Assembly: GCA_001642945.1 (NCBI GenBank)
Contig: LGRT01000026.1
Span: forward strand, 112,393 to 176,392
Origin: Rhodobacteraceae bacterium SB2
GTDB lineage: Bacteria > Pseudomonadota > Alphaproteobacteria > Rhodobacterales > Rhodobacteraceae
DNA length: 64,000 nt
Direction of reading: 5' to 3'
Shown here piece by piece: positions 53,662-61,600 of this stretch. The stretch's first letter is position 1; every line of letters starts with the position of its first letter. The translations under genes were made by a program, and so were the position numbers. Below the pieces are notes generated by a model that saw only the letters and a list, made by a program, of their open reading frames with translations, made no database searches and was not told the DNA's origin.

Positions 53662-54242
53662 CGCAGGCCGTCCTGACCAGTCGCGTCGGTATGCGTCAGC
53701 CCACCGACGCGCGGCAGCGGCCGCCCGCTATCGGTCACTGCGATGGCCACCATGATCTCATTGGCGCGAGGCGCATCGTTCAACCGCACCTCGATTCCAT
53801 CAAAATGGCTACGCACATAGGCCGCGTCTTTGTGGCCCAGCGGCACATCAAGAACCTGACCCGGAGACCCCATTTTCTTGGAAGATGGCACCAGAGCCGC
53901 CCCCTTTTCCACCTCTTTACGCAGAGGCGCGCCCATTTTGGGATGGAGCAGCGCGGCAGCGTGTTCCAACTCGCCATTCTCGCCCACCATCGCAGATTTG
54001 CCGTAGCTTTCGGCCTGCTCTGGCGTGATGCCCAAGACTTCGACGCATTTGCGGCCCAACAAGGCCCCCAGCTCTGCCCCGATATCCATCAGCGGGCTCA
54101 GGTCTTCCTGATAGCTGTTCGCAAACGGGTTCTCGATCACCGCAACAGCAACAGCCTTGCGCGTCGCGGGGTCGATCTTCTGGCCAATTTCCTGATGCGT
54201 TTCTTCGATATTTATGACGATTTTGCGGATTTTCGCGTTCAT
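53658..54242 (-). CDS. AA_synth (DUF1185) family protein, copy 2
   Basis: A 194-residue cytoplasmic protein of the AA_synth family. Key segments are ETHQEIGQKIDPATRKAVAVA, VIENPFA, SYGKSAMVGENGELEHAAA and AYVRSHFDGIEVRLNDAPRA. The paralogue directly upstream shares all of them. The name amino acid synthesis is historical and the reaction is not known to me. Its ATG overlaps the upstream gene by 4 nt. Tight coupling in the Hnr operon suggests a role in pyridine ring processing, possibly as a heteromer of the two copies. Confidence 0.85.
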   Translation of the reverse strand: MNAKIRKIVINIEETHQEIGQKIDPATRKAVAVAVIENPFANSYQEDLSPLMDIGAELGALLGRKCVEVLGITPEQAESYGKSAMVGENGELEHAAALLHPKMGAPLRKEVEKGAALVPSSKKMGSPGQVLDVPLGHKDAAYVRSHFDGIEVRLNDAPRANEIMVAIAVTDSGRPLPRVGGLTHTDATGQDGLR

Positions 54243-54820
54243 CTCAAGCCATCCTCCCCTTTGATATCTTTTGCGGCCAGGCCCCCTGCCCGGTCATGAA
54301 TACGCGGCCCGGTGCTCATCACCAGCACAAGGGCCATTTCATTCGCTTTGGGTGCATCGTTCAGGCCCACCTCCATAGAGTCAAAGTGGCTGCGCACATA
54401 AGACGCGTTGATATGAGTGATCGGCACATCCAACCTCCCCCCGACGCCCGCGACCTTTTTGGAAGAGGGCACAATCGCGCTGGAGTCATTCAGTAATTCG
54501 CGCATTGCATACCCGCCGGGCGCATGCCACAGCGCGCCGTGTTCGAGCTCTCCGGCCTCGCCCACCATAGCACCTTTGCCATAGCCTTCGATGTGATCAG
54601 CACCGCCAAGCAGCTCCACTAGACGCGTTGCCATTTGCAGGCCTAGCGGTTTTAGGTCTTCCATGAACCATTGAATATCAGGCTCATACCGCCCGGCGAA
54701 GGGGTTTTCTATAATTGCCAAAGCGGCGGCTCGACGCAACGTATTGATCGGCGTAGGTCCGCCTTCGTGAAAAATCTCTTCAACCGAATAGGCCGTTTTG
54801 CGCAGGTTAAGCTTGGACAT
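54239..54820 (-). CDS. AA_synth (DUF1185) family protein, copy 1
   Basis: A 193-residue member of the same family as the next gene, with VIENPFAGRYEPDI, GYGKGAMVGEAGELEHGA, SSKKVAGVGGRLDVPITH and ASYVRSHFDSMEVGLNDAPK. AAAGGAG lies 7 nt before the ATG, which overlaps the UPF0280 end by 14 nt. The two proteins differ enough to suggest specialised halves rather than a recent duplication. No catalytic residues can be assigned with confidence; conserved His, Glu and Lys are candidates. Confidence 0.85.
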   Translation of the reverse strand: MSKLNLRKTAYSVEEIFHEGGPTPINTLRRAAALAIIENPFAGRYEPDIQWFMEDLKPLGLQMATRLVELLGGADHIEGYGKGAMVGEAGELEHGALWHAPGGYAMRELLNDSSAIVPSSKKVAGVGGRLDVPITHINASYVRSHFDSMEVGLNDAPKANEMALVLVMSTGPRIHDRAGGLAAKDIKGEDGLR

Positions 54821-55664
54821 GGATAGGCTCCTTTAAGGATGTTAGAAGATACGATTGAGAGGTCGCCACATGCCCTTGCAAGAAAAGAGCAGCCGTGTTG
54901 ATCAAACCTTGCCTTTGAAAATCATCCGCCCGTCGCTTGCCAACATCCAATGCGCGGCTGCATTCAGCGGCACTCAGCGGATCACAGCCAGTCACAACAG
55001 GAAGGTCGCCCAGATCCGATGCTTCATCCATGTCGCATGCGGCGCGGCGCGTGATGGCGGGATGGCCCGGCAGATCGACTGCGTTTGCAATTAGCGTGGC
55101 CGCAACATCAGCCGCGGCAGCGCTCGGGGCCAGCACCGTCACACTTTCTGCAATCCCAAGCGAGTGGCTACGGCCGTGTCGGCCCGATGTGGCGATGCCC
55201 CTAATCTGCTCGCTGGCGTCAATCTCGATACGGCCCAGGTCCGTGCCGCCATGCCCTTTGATTGCCGTCGAAAGCGACGTCCCCTGACTCAGGTACAGCG
55301 CGATATCGCCGCCATTGTTGACAAAAGCCCGCGAGATATCGGCATGCTGGCACATCGCTGACAGCACTTCATCCGCCACACTCCCGGCCACAGCTGCCAT
55401 CCGCGTCAGGTAGCCCGTGTTGGCAAATGGGGTGCAGGCGATATGCATTCTTTGGGCAACTTGGCCTTTGGGCTTCGTTGTCAACGGCGACAGCATCTCG
55501 CGCAGGGCAGGCAACTCTGTGACGATCTCGGCAATGATAGTTTCAAACCGCTTTGCTGCTGCCCGATACGCAGCATCACGGCCGCCCTCGGCCCAGATTA
55601 TCAGATCACTGGGGCCGTGCTGGAGATGCAATCGATCCCCGGGTAAAAGGCGCGCGGATGGCAT
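54807..55664 (-). CDS. UPF0280 (ApbE-related) family protein
   Basis: A 285-residue protein with VNNGGDIALYL near residue 115 and GIATSGRHGRSHSLGIAESV near 155, the hallmarks shared with ApbE, the FAD:protein FMN transferase. GTR/DMDEAS-like acidic residues follow. The ATG shares one base with the Hnr stop. E. barkeri 6-hydroxynicotinate reductase is reported to contain covalently bound flavin, so this protein may insert or hydrolyse flavin for Hnr. That role is inferred from context. Confidence 0.83.
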   Translation of the reverse strand: MPSARLLPGDRLHLQHGPSDLIIWAEGGRDAAYRAAAKRFETIIAEIVTELPALREMLSPLTTKPKGQVAQRMHIACTPFANTGYLTRMAAVAGSVADEVLSAMCQHADISRAFVNNGGDIALYLSQGTSLSTAIKGHGGTDLGRIEIDASEQIRGIATSGRHGRSHSLGIAESVTVLAPSAAAADVAATLIANAVDLPGHPAITRRAACDMDEASDLGDLPVVTGCDPLSAAECSRALDVGKRRADDFQRQGLINTAALFLQGHVATSQSYLLTSLKEPIHVQA

Positions 55665-57148
55665 TATTCAGGCTTATCCTTCCAACGGTAATTGCCGCGA
55701 TCCATTGGATTTTTGGCATTCGGGTTTTGCGGCACATGACGCGCTTGGCCTGCATTGATATCGTCAACACTCCGCATATGATCCAGATGCCCGCCCAATG
55801 CAGAGTAGTCACTGACCCGCAACGTGAACTCGATCGGGGCGACCAGCGCAGGCGTCGGCACATAGCCAAAAGAATGCGTCGGCATATCCAGAACATCCAC
55901 CATCACTGTAATTCCGCCGCCGGGCCAGACGTAGGCATCCGCACCGCCACAAGATACATGGGTCAAGGCGTCCTTAACAGATCGAGTCAGTTGAACCGGG
56001 TTTTCTGTCACACCCGCCCGCAAAGAGCCCCCTGCCCCGCCCATAAACAAAACGGAGCACACGGAAGGTTCACAGTTTTCAGCAATCAACTGAGCCGAAG
56101 CGGCCAGTTTTTCGGGAACATCCTTTTTCTGGGGTAGTAAATCTGCATCCAGTTCATAATAGCCAAACTGTTCGCCGGTCGTGGACACCATAAACAATCG
56201 TAGGCCTTCCCATGCGACCTTGGGATTGAACGGCCCAAGAATTTTCAGCGGATCGTCAATATCGGTACCGCCCCAGCCGGTGCCCGGCTCGGCGACCTGG
56301 AAATAGCGACCCGGCGTCGACCGCCGCCCCTTGATTTTGATCCCAGAGGCCGGAACATCCAATGTTTTGCCGGTTTCATGTTCGCTGAGAACCCCGGTGA
56401 TATGGTCATCAACCACAACAACATCGTCCACAAGTCCGATCCATTGTTTGGGAAACATGCCGATAGTGGCGGACCCGCAACCAACGCGCATCAGGTGTTC
56501 GGTTTCGCCGTTGATGATCGGCGGTTTGCCTGCCTCTACTATAAGCTCGGTCGCGTGCTCAAGCTCACCGATCACCATCGTGACCGCTTCGCGATTGCAC
56601 AACCGCAAAAGCGCATCGCAGGTGACCCGACCCTCTTTCTTGGACCCGCCCGTCAGATGTTCGACCCCGCCCAAAGACAACATCTTGGAGCCATATTCGG
56701 ACGTCGTCACATGGCCAATCGGCTCGCCATCGACAAACACAACATCGCGCTCGTGGCCCATATGGCGGTCGGTGTCGATCTTCACCTTCACGCCGCAATA
56801 GCTAAAGATACCTTCAGTCACGACGGTGACCATGTCCACGCCTTGCACCTCTTGGCTGGCAATAAAAGGCGCTGGTTTATAATCAGGATAAGTGGTGCCG
56901 GCGCCTACGGCGGTTAAAAATTTCCGCTTCCCTTTGATTATGTCGCCGTCCCAGTCTTCGGACGTCCCTTCGTCCAGGAACGGCACCACATCATGGCCGC
57001 TTTGAATAATGGTGAGCGGGTCAAGGCGGATCAGTTCGCCTGCGTGATTTGCATAGCGATCACAGGCGCCAGAATTTCCATCGGCAATGTAGCACATTAC
57101 CGGACAGGCATCGCAGCGGATCTTTTCAGATTTAACGTTGTCTTTCAT
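55664..57148 (-). CDS. hnr: 6-hydroxynicotinate reductase
   Basis: A 494-residue iron-sulfur flavoprotein. Cysteines C12, C15, C19 and C29 (RCDACPVMCYI and GACDRY) form an N-terminal 4Fe-4S-like motif. A long FrhB-like and mixed alpha/beta region follows, with GCGSATIGMFPKQWIG in the middle and VWPGGGITVMVDVLDMP near the end. The enzyme reduces 6-hydroxynicotinate to 1,4,5,6-tetrahydro-6-oxonicotinate with reduced ferredoxin in E. barkeri; homologues are annotated in Azorhizobium. It overlaps the hydroxylase gene by 4 nt and appears intact. Confidence 0.88.
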   Translation of the reverse strand: MKDNVKSEKIRCDACPVMCYIADGNSGACDRYANHAGELIRLDPLTIIQSGHDVVPFLDEGTSEDWDGDIIKGKRKFLTAVGAGTTYPDYKPAPFIASQEVQGVDMVTVVTEGIFSYCGVKVKIDTDRHMGHERDVVFVDGEPIGHVTTSEYGSKMLSLGGVEHLTGGSKKEGRVTCDALLRLCNREAVTMVIGELEHATELIVEAGKPPIINGETEHLMRVGCGSATIGMFPKQWIGLVDDVVVVDDHITGVLSEHETGKTLDVPASGIKIKGRRSTPGRYFQVAEPGTGWGGTDIDDPLKILGPFNPKVAWEGLRLFMVSTTGEQFGYYELDADLLPQKKDVPEKLAASAQLIAENCEPSVCSVLFMGGAGGSLRAGVTENPVQLTRSVKDALTHVSCGGADAYVWPGGGITVMVDVLDMPTHSFGYVPTPALVAPIEFTLRVSDYSALGGHLDHMRSVDDINAGQARHVPQNPNAKNPMDRGNYRWKDKPE

Positions 57149-59883
57149 TGTGCTGGCTTTCCTTTGATGGCCGCGTGGACCGCGCTTGGGATCGCCGGGA
57201 CTTTTTGAATGCGCACGCCAGTCGCGTTTTTGATAGCATTCAAAAGCGCAGGTGCCGTTGGAACCAGAACATGCTCACCCAACCCTTTTGCCCCATAAGG
57301 GCCATGGGCATCAGGCTCTTCGATTATAATCGTCTCAATCGGTGGAATGTCCCCAATTGTGGGAATCAAATAGTCATGCAAATTTTCCGTGCGCCCCGGG
57401 ATGTATTCCTCCATAAGCGCCATCCCAAGACCTTGGGCAATGCCGCCATGAACCTGTCCTTCCACCAACATCGGGTTGATTGCCTGTCCAACATCATGGG
57501 CGGCCACGAACTTTATCGGTTTGACGGTGCCTAGAGCGGTGTCAACCTCGACCACCGCCATCTGGGCGGCATAGCCGAACTGCGCATAGGGATGGCCTTG
57601 ACCATTTTCATCCAATGGTTTGCTTGGCGGATCATAAGTCTCGCTCGCGTGCAGGACATAGCCTTCGGCATCTGCGTCTAGCACAGTCAGTTCCAGCAAA
57701 TGTTCGCCTGCCGCATCCTTGGCTCGTATGGTCCCACCGCCGATCTCAAGCTGCGCATCTTCGGCCACATTCATCCGCTCAAGGATCGCAGCGCGCAGCG
57801 CAGCGCCTGACAGCCGCGCGGCGTTGCCCGACACGAATGTCTGACGCGACGCAGAGGTTTTGCCCGCATCCGGCGTGAAGTCTGTATCTGCTCCAATGCG
57901 CTGAACATGACCGACGTCGACGCCAAGGGCCGTGGAAAATACCTGTGCAATGACCGTATTGGCCCCTTGGCCGATATCCATCGCCCCCTGGTGCAAAACA
58001 ACCGTACCATCTTCTCGAATGCCCGATTTGATGGTCGAGGGATTGGGCAGCGACGTGTTCCCGCAGCCGTACCAGCCACCCGCAACACCCACACCGCGCT
58101 TTCTGGTGGTGTTATGTGCATTAAATGCCTCTGCCGCAGCACGTTCTTTGGTCCAGGCAGGACGCAGCGCCTCGAAACAGGCCTTAATTCCAACACCCTG
58201 CCCGAAGACTTGGCCACAAACGGTGGGCGTTCCATTCTCCAGCACATTAGCGATGCGAAACTCGAGCGCGTCTTGCCCAAGCTTATCTGCCAGTTCATCA
58301 AACAGGCTTTCTTGCGCGATGGCTGATTGCGGCACACCAAAGCCGCGAAACGCGCCCGATGGTGGGTTGTTTGTATGAACGCCCTTGGACTGGGCTGTGT
58401 AATCCGCAATCTGGTAGGGCCCTGACGCGTGAACGGGCACCCGGTTGGCGACAGTCGGTCCCCAACTGGCATATGCGCCGGTGTCAAACGCCCCAGAAAA
58501 GTCGAATCCACATATCTTGCCATCTCTGTCAGCCCCGATCCTCAGCGTGATATCTGAAGGATGTCTCTTAGTTGAAGCGCGCATCGACTCCGTCCGCGTA
58601 TAACAGATGCGCACGGGCTGTCCTGTTTTCAGTGCGGCCATCGCCAGATAGGGTTGCACGCTCATATCAAGTTTAGAGCCAAATCCGCCCCCTACCGCCG
58701 TCGGCAAAATGCGGATCTTGGATCGGTCCATGCCCAGCACTCGCTCCAACCCTTCGAGATCCATAACCGGGGCCTGCGTACAGGCGTGCACCTCGACCCG
58801 GCCATTTACAACCTCGGCAAAACCGGCTTCGGGCTCGATATAGGCATGCTCGACAAAGCCGCTTTGGAAACGCCCCTCAACTGTTACATATGCCTTGGCC
58901 AAAGCGGCTTCTGCATCGCCGCATTTCACAAAACCGCCGCACATAACGTTATTGTCTCGGCCCTTGTGCAATTGCCCTGCGGAACTCTGTTGCGCGGTCT
59001 CAATATCTTGCGCGGCTGGCAATTCCTTCCAAGCAATCGGTACATCCGCCGGATCGATAGACCGCAACACATCGCGCGGGCCGACCAAGGCGGCCACCGC
59101 ATCGCCTGTATAACGGGTTTCTGCTTCGGCAAAGACGGGTTGGTCTTCGAAGCCTGGAATAACACCAAAGCTGTTTTCGCCCTGCACATCTGCGGCCGTC
59201 AAAACCGCAGATAACCCAAGAGAATGGGCATATCCGTCCAGATTTCCCAGGGCGAACGAGGCCCTTGGAAAAGGTGAACGAATGACCAGCACCTCAAGGC
59301 ATCCCAGAGGCGCAACATCGTCGCCATATTCCACCTGCGCCAAAATCTTGTCAGTACCATCCAGATGCTGGATCGACTCCCCCACCAGCCCTGTGGCTTC
59401 GACGGCAACAGCGGGTACATTCCTCACGGCATCAATGATCTTGCGATAACCGGTACAGCGGCATAATACGCCACCTAGCGCATCCATCACCTGCACTTCG
59501 CTTGGCTCAGGCACGTCGCGCAGCAAGGCCACAGCCGAAACCATCATGCCCGGCGTACAGATCCCACATTGTGACGCGCCGTGATCCAAAAAACTCTGCA
59601 TCAAACGCGCAGCGATCGGGTCTAACGCATGAAGCCCCTGAACGGTTTCAACCTTACGCCCTGCCGCCTGATGCGCCGGGGTCAGACAGGCGCATACCGG
59701 AGCGCCATCAAGCAGAACCGTGCAAGCACCACAATCGCCTGCATCGCACCCGATCTTGACGTCTCGTTGCCCAAGGCCTTCACGCAGCAAGTCTGACAGG
59801 CGCTGGCCTGGAACCGGATCCACTGCATGCGCTGCACCGTTGATCCAGACCTCCAAGGCAGCCTTTTTCGCTTGTATATTCAT
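57145..59883 (-). CDS. molybdenum hydroxylase, fused [2Fe-2S] and Mo-cofactor subunits (nicotinate dehydrogenase candidate)
   Basis: A 912-residue xanthine-dehydrogenase-family protein. Residues 1-160 carry both [2Fe-2S] clusters: C46, C51, C54 and C66, then C107, C110, C141 and C143. Residues about 170-912 are the Mo-binding part with AVGGGFGSK, PPSGAFRGFGVPQ and the active-site glutamate in AKGLGEHVLVPTA. It would hydroxylate C6 of nicotinate. In E. barkeri the parts are separate genes. The ATG at 59883 overlaps the FAD-subunit stop by 4 nt and gives the correct family start. Confidence 0.88.
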   Translation of the reverse strand: MNIQAKKAALEVWINGAAHAVDPVPGQRLSDLLREGLGQRDVKIGCDAGDCGACTVLLDGAPVCACLTPAHQAAGRKVETVQGLHALDPIAARLMQSFLDHGASQCGICTPGMMVSAVALLRDVPEPSEVQVMDALGGVLCRCTGYRKIIDAVRNVPAVAVEATGLVGESIQHLDGTDKILAQVEYGDDVAPLGCLEVLVIRSPFPRASFALGNLDGYAHSLGLSAVLTAADVQGENSFGVIPGFEDQPVFAEAETRYTGDAVAALVGPRDVLRSIDPADVPIAWKELPAAQDIETAQQSSAGQLHKGRDNNVMCGGFVKCGDAEAALAKAYVTVEGRFQSGFVEHAYIEPEAGFAEVVNGRVEVHACTQAPVMDLEGLERVLGMDRSKIRILPTAVGGGFGSKLDMSVQPYLAMAALKTGQPVRICYTRTESMRASTKRHPSDITLRIGADRDGKICGFDFSGAFDTGAYASWGPTVANRVPVHASGPYQIADYTAQSKGVHTNNPPSGAFRGFGVPQSAIAQESLFDELADKLGQDALEFRIANVLENGTPTVCGQVFGQGVGIKACFEALRPAWTKERAAAEAFNAHNTTRKRGVGVAGGWYGCGNTSLPNPSTIKSGIREDGTVVLHQGAMDIGQGANTVIAQVFSTALGVDVGHVQRIGADTDFTPDAGKTSASRQTFVSGNAARLSGAALRAAILERMNVAEDAQLEIGGGTIRAKDAAGEHLLELTVLDADAEGYVLHASETYDPPSKPLDENGQGHPYAQFGYAAQMAVVEVDTALGTVKPIKFVAAHDVGQAINPMLVEGQVHGGIAQGLGMALMEEYIPGRTENLHDYLIPTIGDIPPIETIIIEEPDAHGPYGAKGLGEHVLVPTAPALLNAIKNATGVRIQKVPAIPSAVHAAIKGKPAQ

Positions 59884-60707
59884 CGCTGGCTCGCCGCCAT
59901 CACAACTCGTTGAATTTGTTCCTGGACCGCTGCCAGGCGGTAAGTCCATGATCCGCGCACGTCATCAATTGGGGACAGGGGGGCAAGGTGTTCTGCTCTA
60001 ACAACCACATCCTGCGGCGTCTTCCCTTTCAAATCCTTTTCCAACGCGTACAGCCGCTGAGAGACTGCCGAACAAGATCCGACAGCAATGCGCACATCCT
60101 CAATGCGCCCATCTTGTCCAAGGAGCACATTGGCGGCGGTCATAGTGATTGAGATGACCAGATAGCGCCGAGATCCAAGCTTTTCAAAAGCAGACCCCAT
60201 GTTGATCGGCGATGGCGGAACAAGGAGGGCTGATACCAGCTCATCCGGCTTCAGGACCGTTTGGCGCGCGCCTGTGATGAATTCGTTCAAGGGCAGAACA
60301 CGCGTGCCGGTGTCTTGGCTACAAAGTTCGACCTTCGCATCCAGTGCCAGCAAAGGCGGCACACCATCCGCCGCCGGTGAGGCGTTGCAAATATTGCCTG
60401 CAATTGTTCCGGCATTCTGGATTTGAATGCCTCCCACTTTGCGGGCGGCCTGTTTCAATGCGTCAAAAGCTGCCGGTAGATCAGAGTTTACAATATCTGA
60501 CCAAGTTGCAGCAGCCCCCAATCGGACCTCTTGCTCATCTTGCGAGATCTCTTTGAACCCGCAAATACGAGACACATCCAAGAATGCAGACGGGCATAAC
60601 CCCGATTTGAGCGAGGGATAGACATCAGTGCCCCCCGCAATCACCTTTGGATTGCTATTCTTGAGCACCAAAAGCGCTTCTTCTAGATCCAAGATTTGAG
60701 AGTACAT
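59880..60707 (-). CDS. FAD-binding subunit of a molybdenum hydroxylase (CoxM-like)
   Basis: A 275-residue subunit with the FAD motifs VIAGGTDVYPSLKSG near residue 23 and NAGTIAGNICNASPAADGVP near 100, and a C-terminal CODH_FAD_C domain from about 170. It transfers electrons from the iron-sulfur clusters to an acceptor. It is the first gene of the operon FAD subunit, S/L fusion, hnr, UPF0280, AA_synth, AA_synth, all with overlapping ends. MarR-type box D lies about 22-40 bp upstream. Confidence 0.92.
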   Translation of the reverse strand: MYSQILDLEEALLVLKNSNPKVIAGGTDVYPSLKSGLCPSAFLDVSRICGFKEISQDEQEVRLGAAATWSDIVNSDLPAAFDALKQAARKVGGIQIQNAGTIAGNICNASPAADGVPPLLALDAKVELCSQDTGTRVLPLNEFITGARQTVLKPDELVSALLVPPSPINMGSAFEKLGSRRYLVISITMTAANVLLGQDGRIEDVRIAVGSCSAVSQRLYALEKDLKGKTPQDVVVRAEHLAPLSPIDDVRGSWTYRLAAVQEQIQRVVMAASQR

Positions 60708-60729
60708 CTAGCACCAGAGCCATCATTCA

Positions 60730-60747
60730 TTTGCATACTAACGATAT
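60730..60747. promoter_or_regulatory. MarR-type box D before the molybdenum hydroxylase operon
   Basis: TTTGCATACTAACGATAT matches the shared pattern (core TTTGCATACTAA followed by CGAT, as at box A). The position close to the start codon suits repression. Confidence 0.65.
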
Positions 60748-60991
60748 TGGAGCGGAGGCTTATCTGTCAATTGTTTTGTTGGATTAATGTGTTGAGGTCG
60801 CTGGCTCGCGGCATAGATCTGCTTCGAAAGAAGGACGTTCTCCTATGTGTCTTAGCCCCTTAGCCTGTAAGCGCACTTGAGGTGTCAATCCAAAGCCACA
60901 TCCTCAACCTACTCATACGACTGCAACGCAAGTTACGCTTGAGCTTTTTGTTCGTTGCACATGACGTGTTGGTCGTCCTTAATATCCAGGA

Positions 60992-61028
60992 CGGTACTAT
61001 CAGACCTACCGGCTCAAGCATCAAAAGT
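60992..61028. repeat. dispersed repeat, copy 2
   Basis: The right 19 bases (61010-61028) equal 26076-26094. The left half aligns with 26058-26075 without gaps, with mostly transitions. No gene is recognised around this copy. Confidence 0.55.
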
Positions 61029-61163
61029 GACTGAGGCATATAAATTACAAGTTAAAAATAAAGCGCCATTCGGAAAAAGTAGCATCATGGTTTAGCTCTA
61101 AGTTAGTGCATGAGTGAAAATGTACTCCCCAATAAATTTATGCCGCCAACGCTAGAGGCCCTA

Positions 61164-61192
61164 GTCAAGGACCTTGATTTGAGGTCCTTGAC
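61164..61192. repeat. perfect 11-bp inverted repeat
   Basis: GTCAAGGACCT (61164-61174) and AGGTCCTTGAC (61182-61192) enclose a 7-nt loop TGATTTG. No T-run follows. It could be an operator, an RNA hairpin or an element end. Confidence 0.6.
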
Positions 61193-61600
61193 CAATGGAT
61201 CTGCGGCTCAGTTTAGGTCTTCGGCTAAAAGCAGTCATTCATTTAAAATGCAGCGAATGACCGCAGTGAGCCCAGAGTGCCTGACACTGTAGGTTGCGCG
61301 AAGGTCGGCTTTGATCATTCTGCACGATCAGGAGGGCCTGGACTTGACAGTAGACCAATCATCTTGGTAGCGGCATTACGTACCGCTTATCAGTTCTTGT
61401 TCACCACGTTTAAAGCGTTACTGTCATCTTATGGGATTAAAGAGCCTTCTTTCCGCGCGATCATCTGCGAAAAACGCAACCCTGCGTTTGCTTGCAGTGC
61501 GCTCAAGGCGTCCCGGTCGTATTCCTTTTGCTAGAATGCGTGCGGGGCCGGGCCTCAAGTAACTAGACCCACTACTTCAAAGCATTCAAAAGGAAATATT

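Larger units (their letters stand above)
60708..61600. other. gene-poor stretch between hydroxylase operon and SnoaL-like gene
   Basis: About 890 bp. It holds box D, a copy of the dispersed repeat (60992-61028) and a perfect 11-bp hairpin (61164-61192). Frames at 61110-61292 and 61277-61534 lack ribosome binding sites and known motifs and are not called. Confidence 0.45.

Noticed and set aside
48122..60863. CTAAGGGGCTAAGACA at 48122-48137 and inverted at 60848-60863, bracketing the nicotinate-type cluster
   Set aside because: A 16-bp match is expected about once by chance in a 64-kb window when both orientations are counted, and the flanks do not align. Kept only as a note.
61277..61534. Plus-strand frame of 85 codons before the SnoaL-like gene
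   Set aside because: Overlaps another frame and has no start signal or recognised domain.
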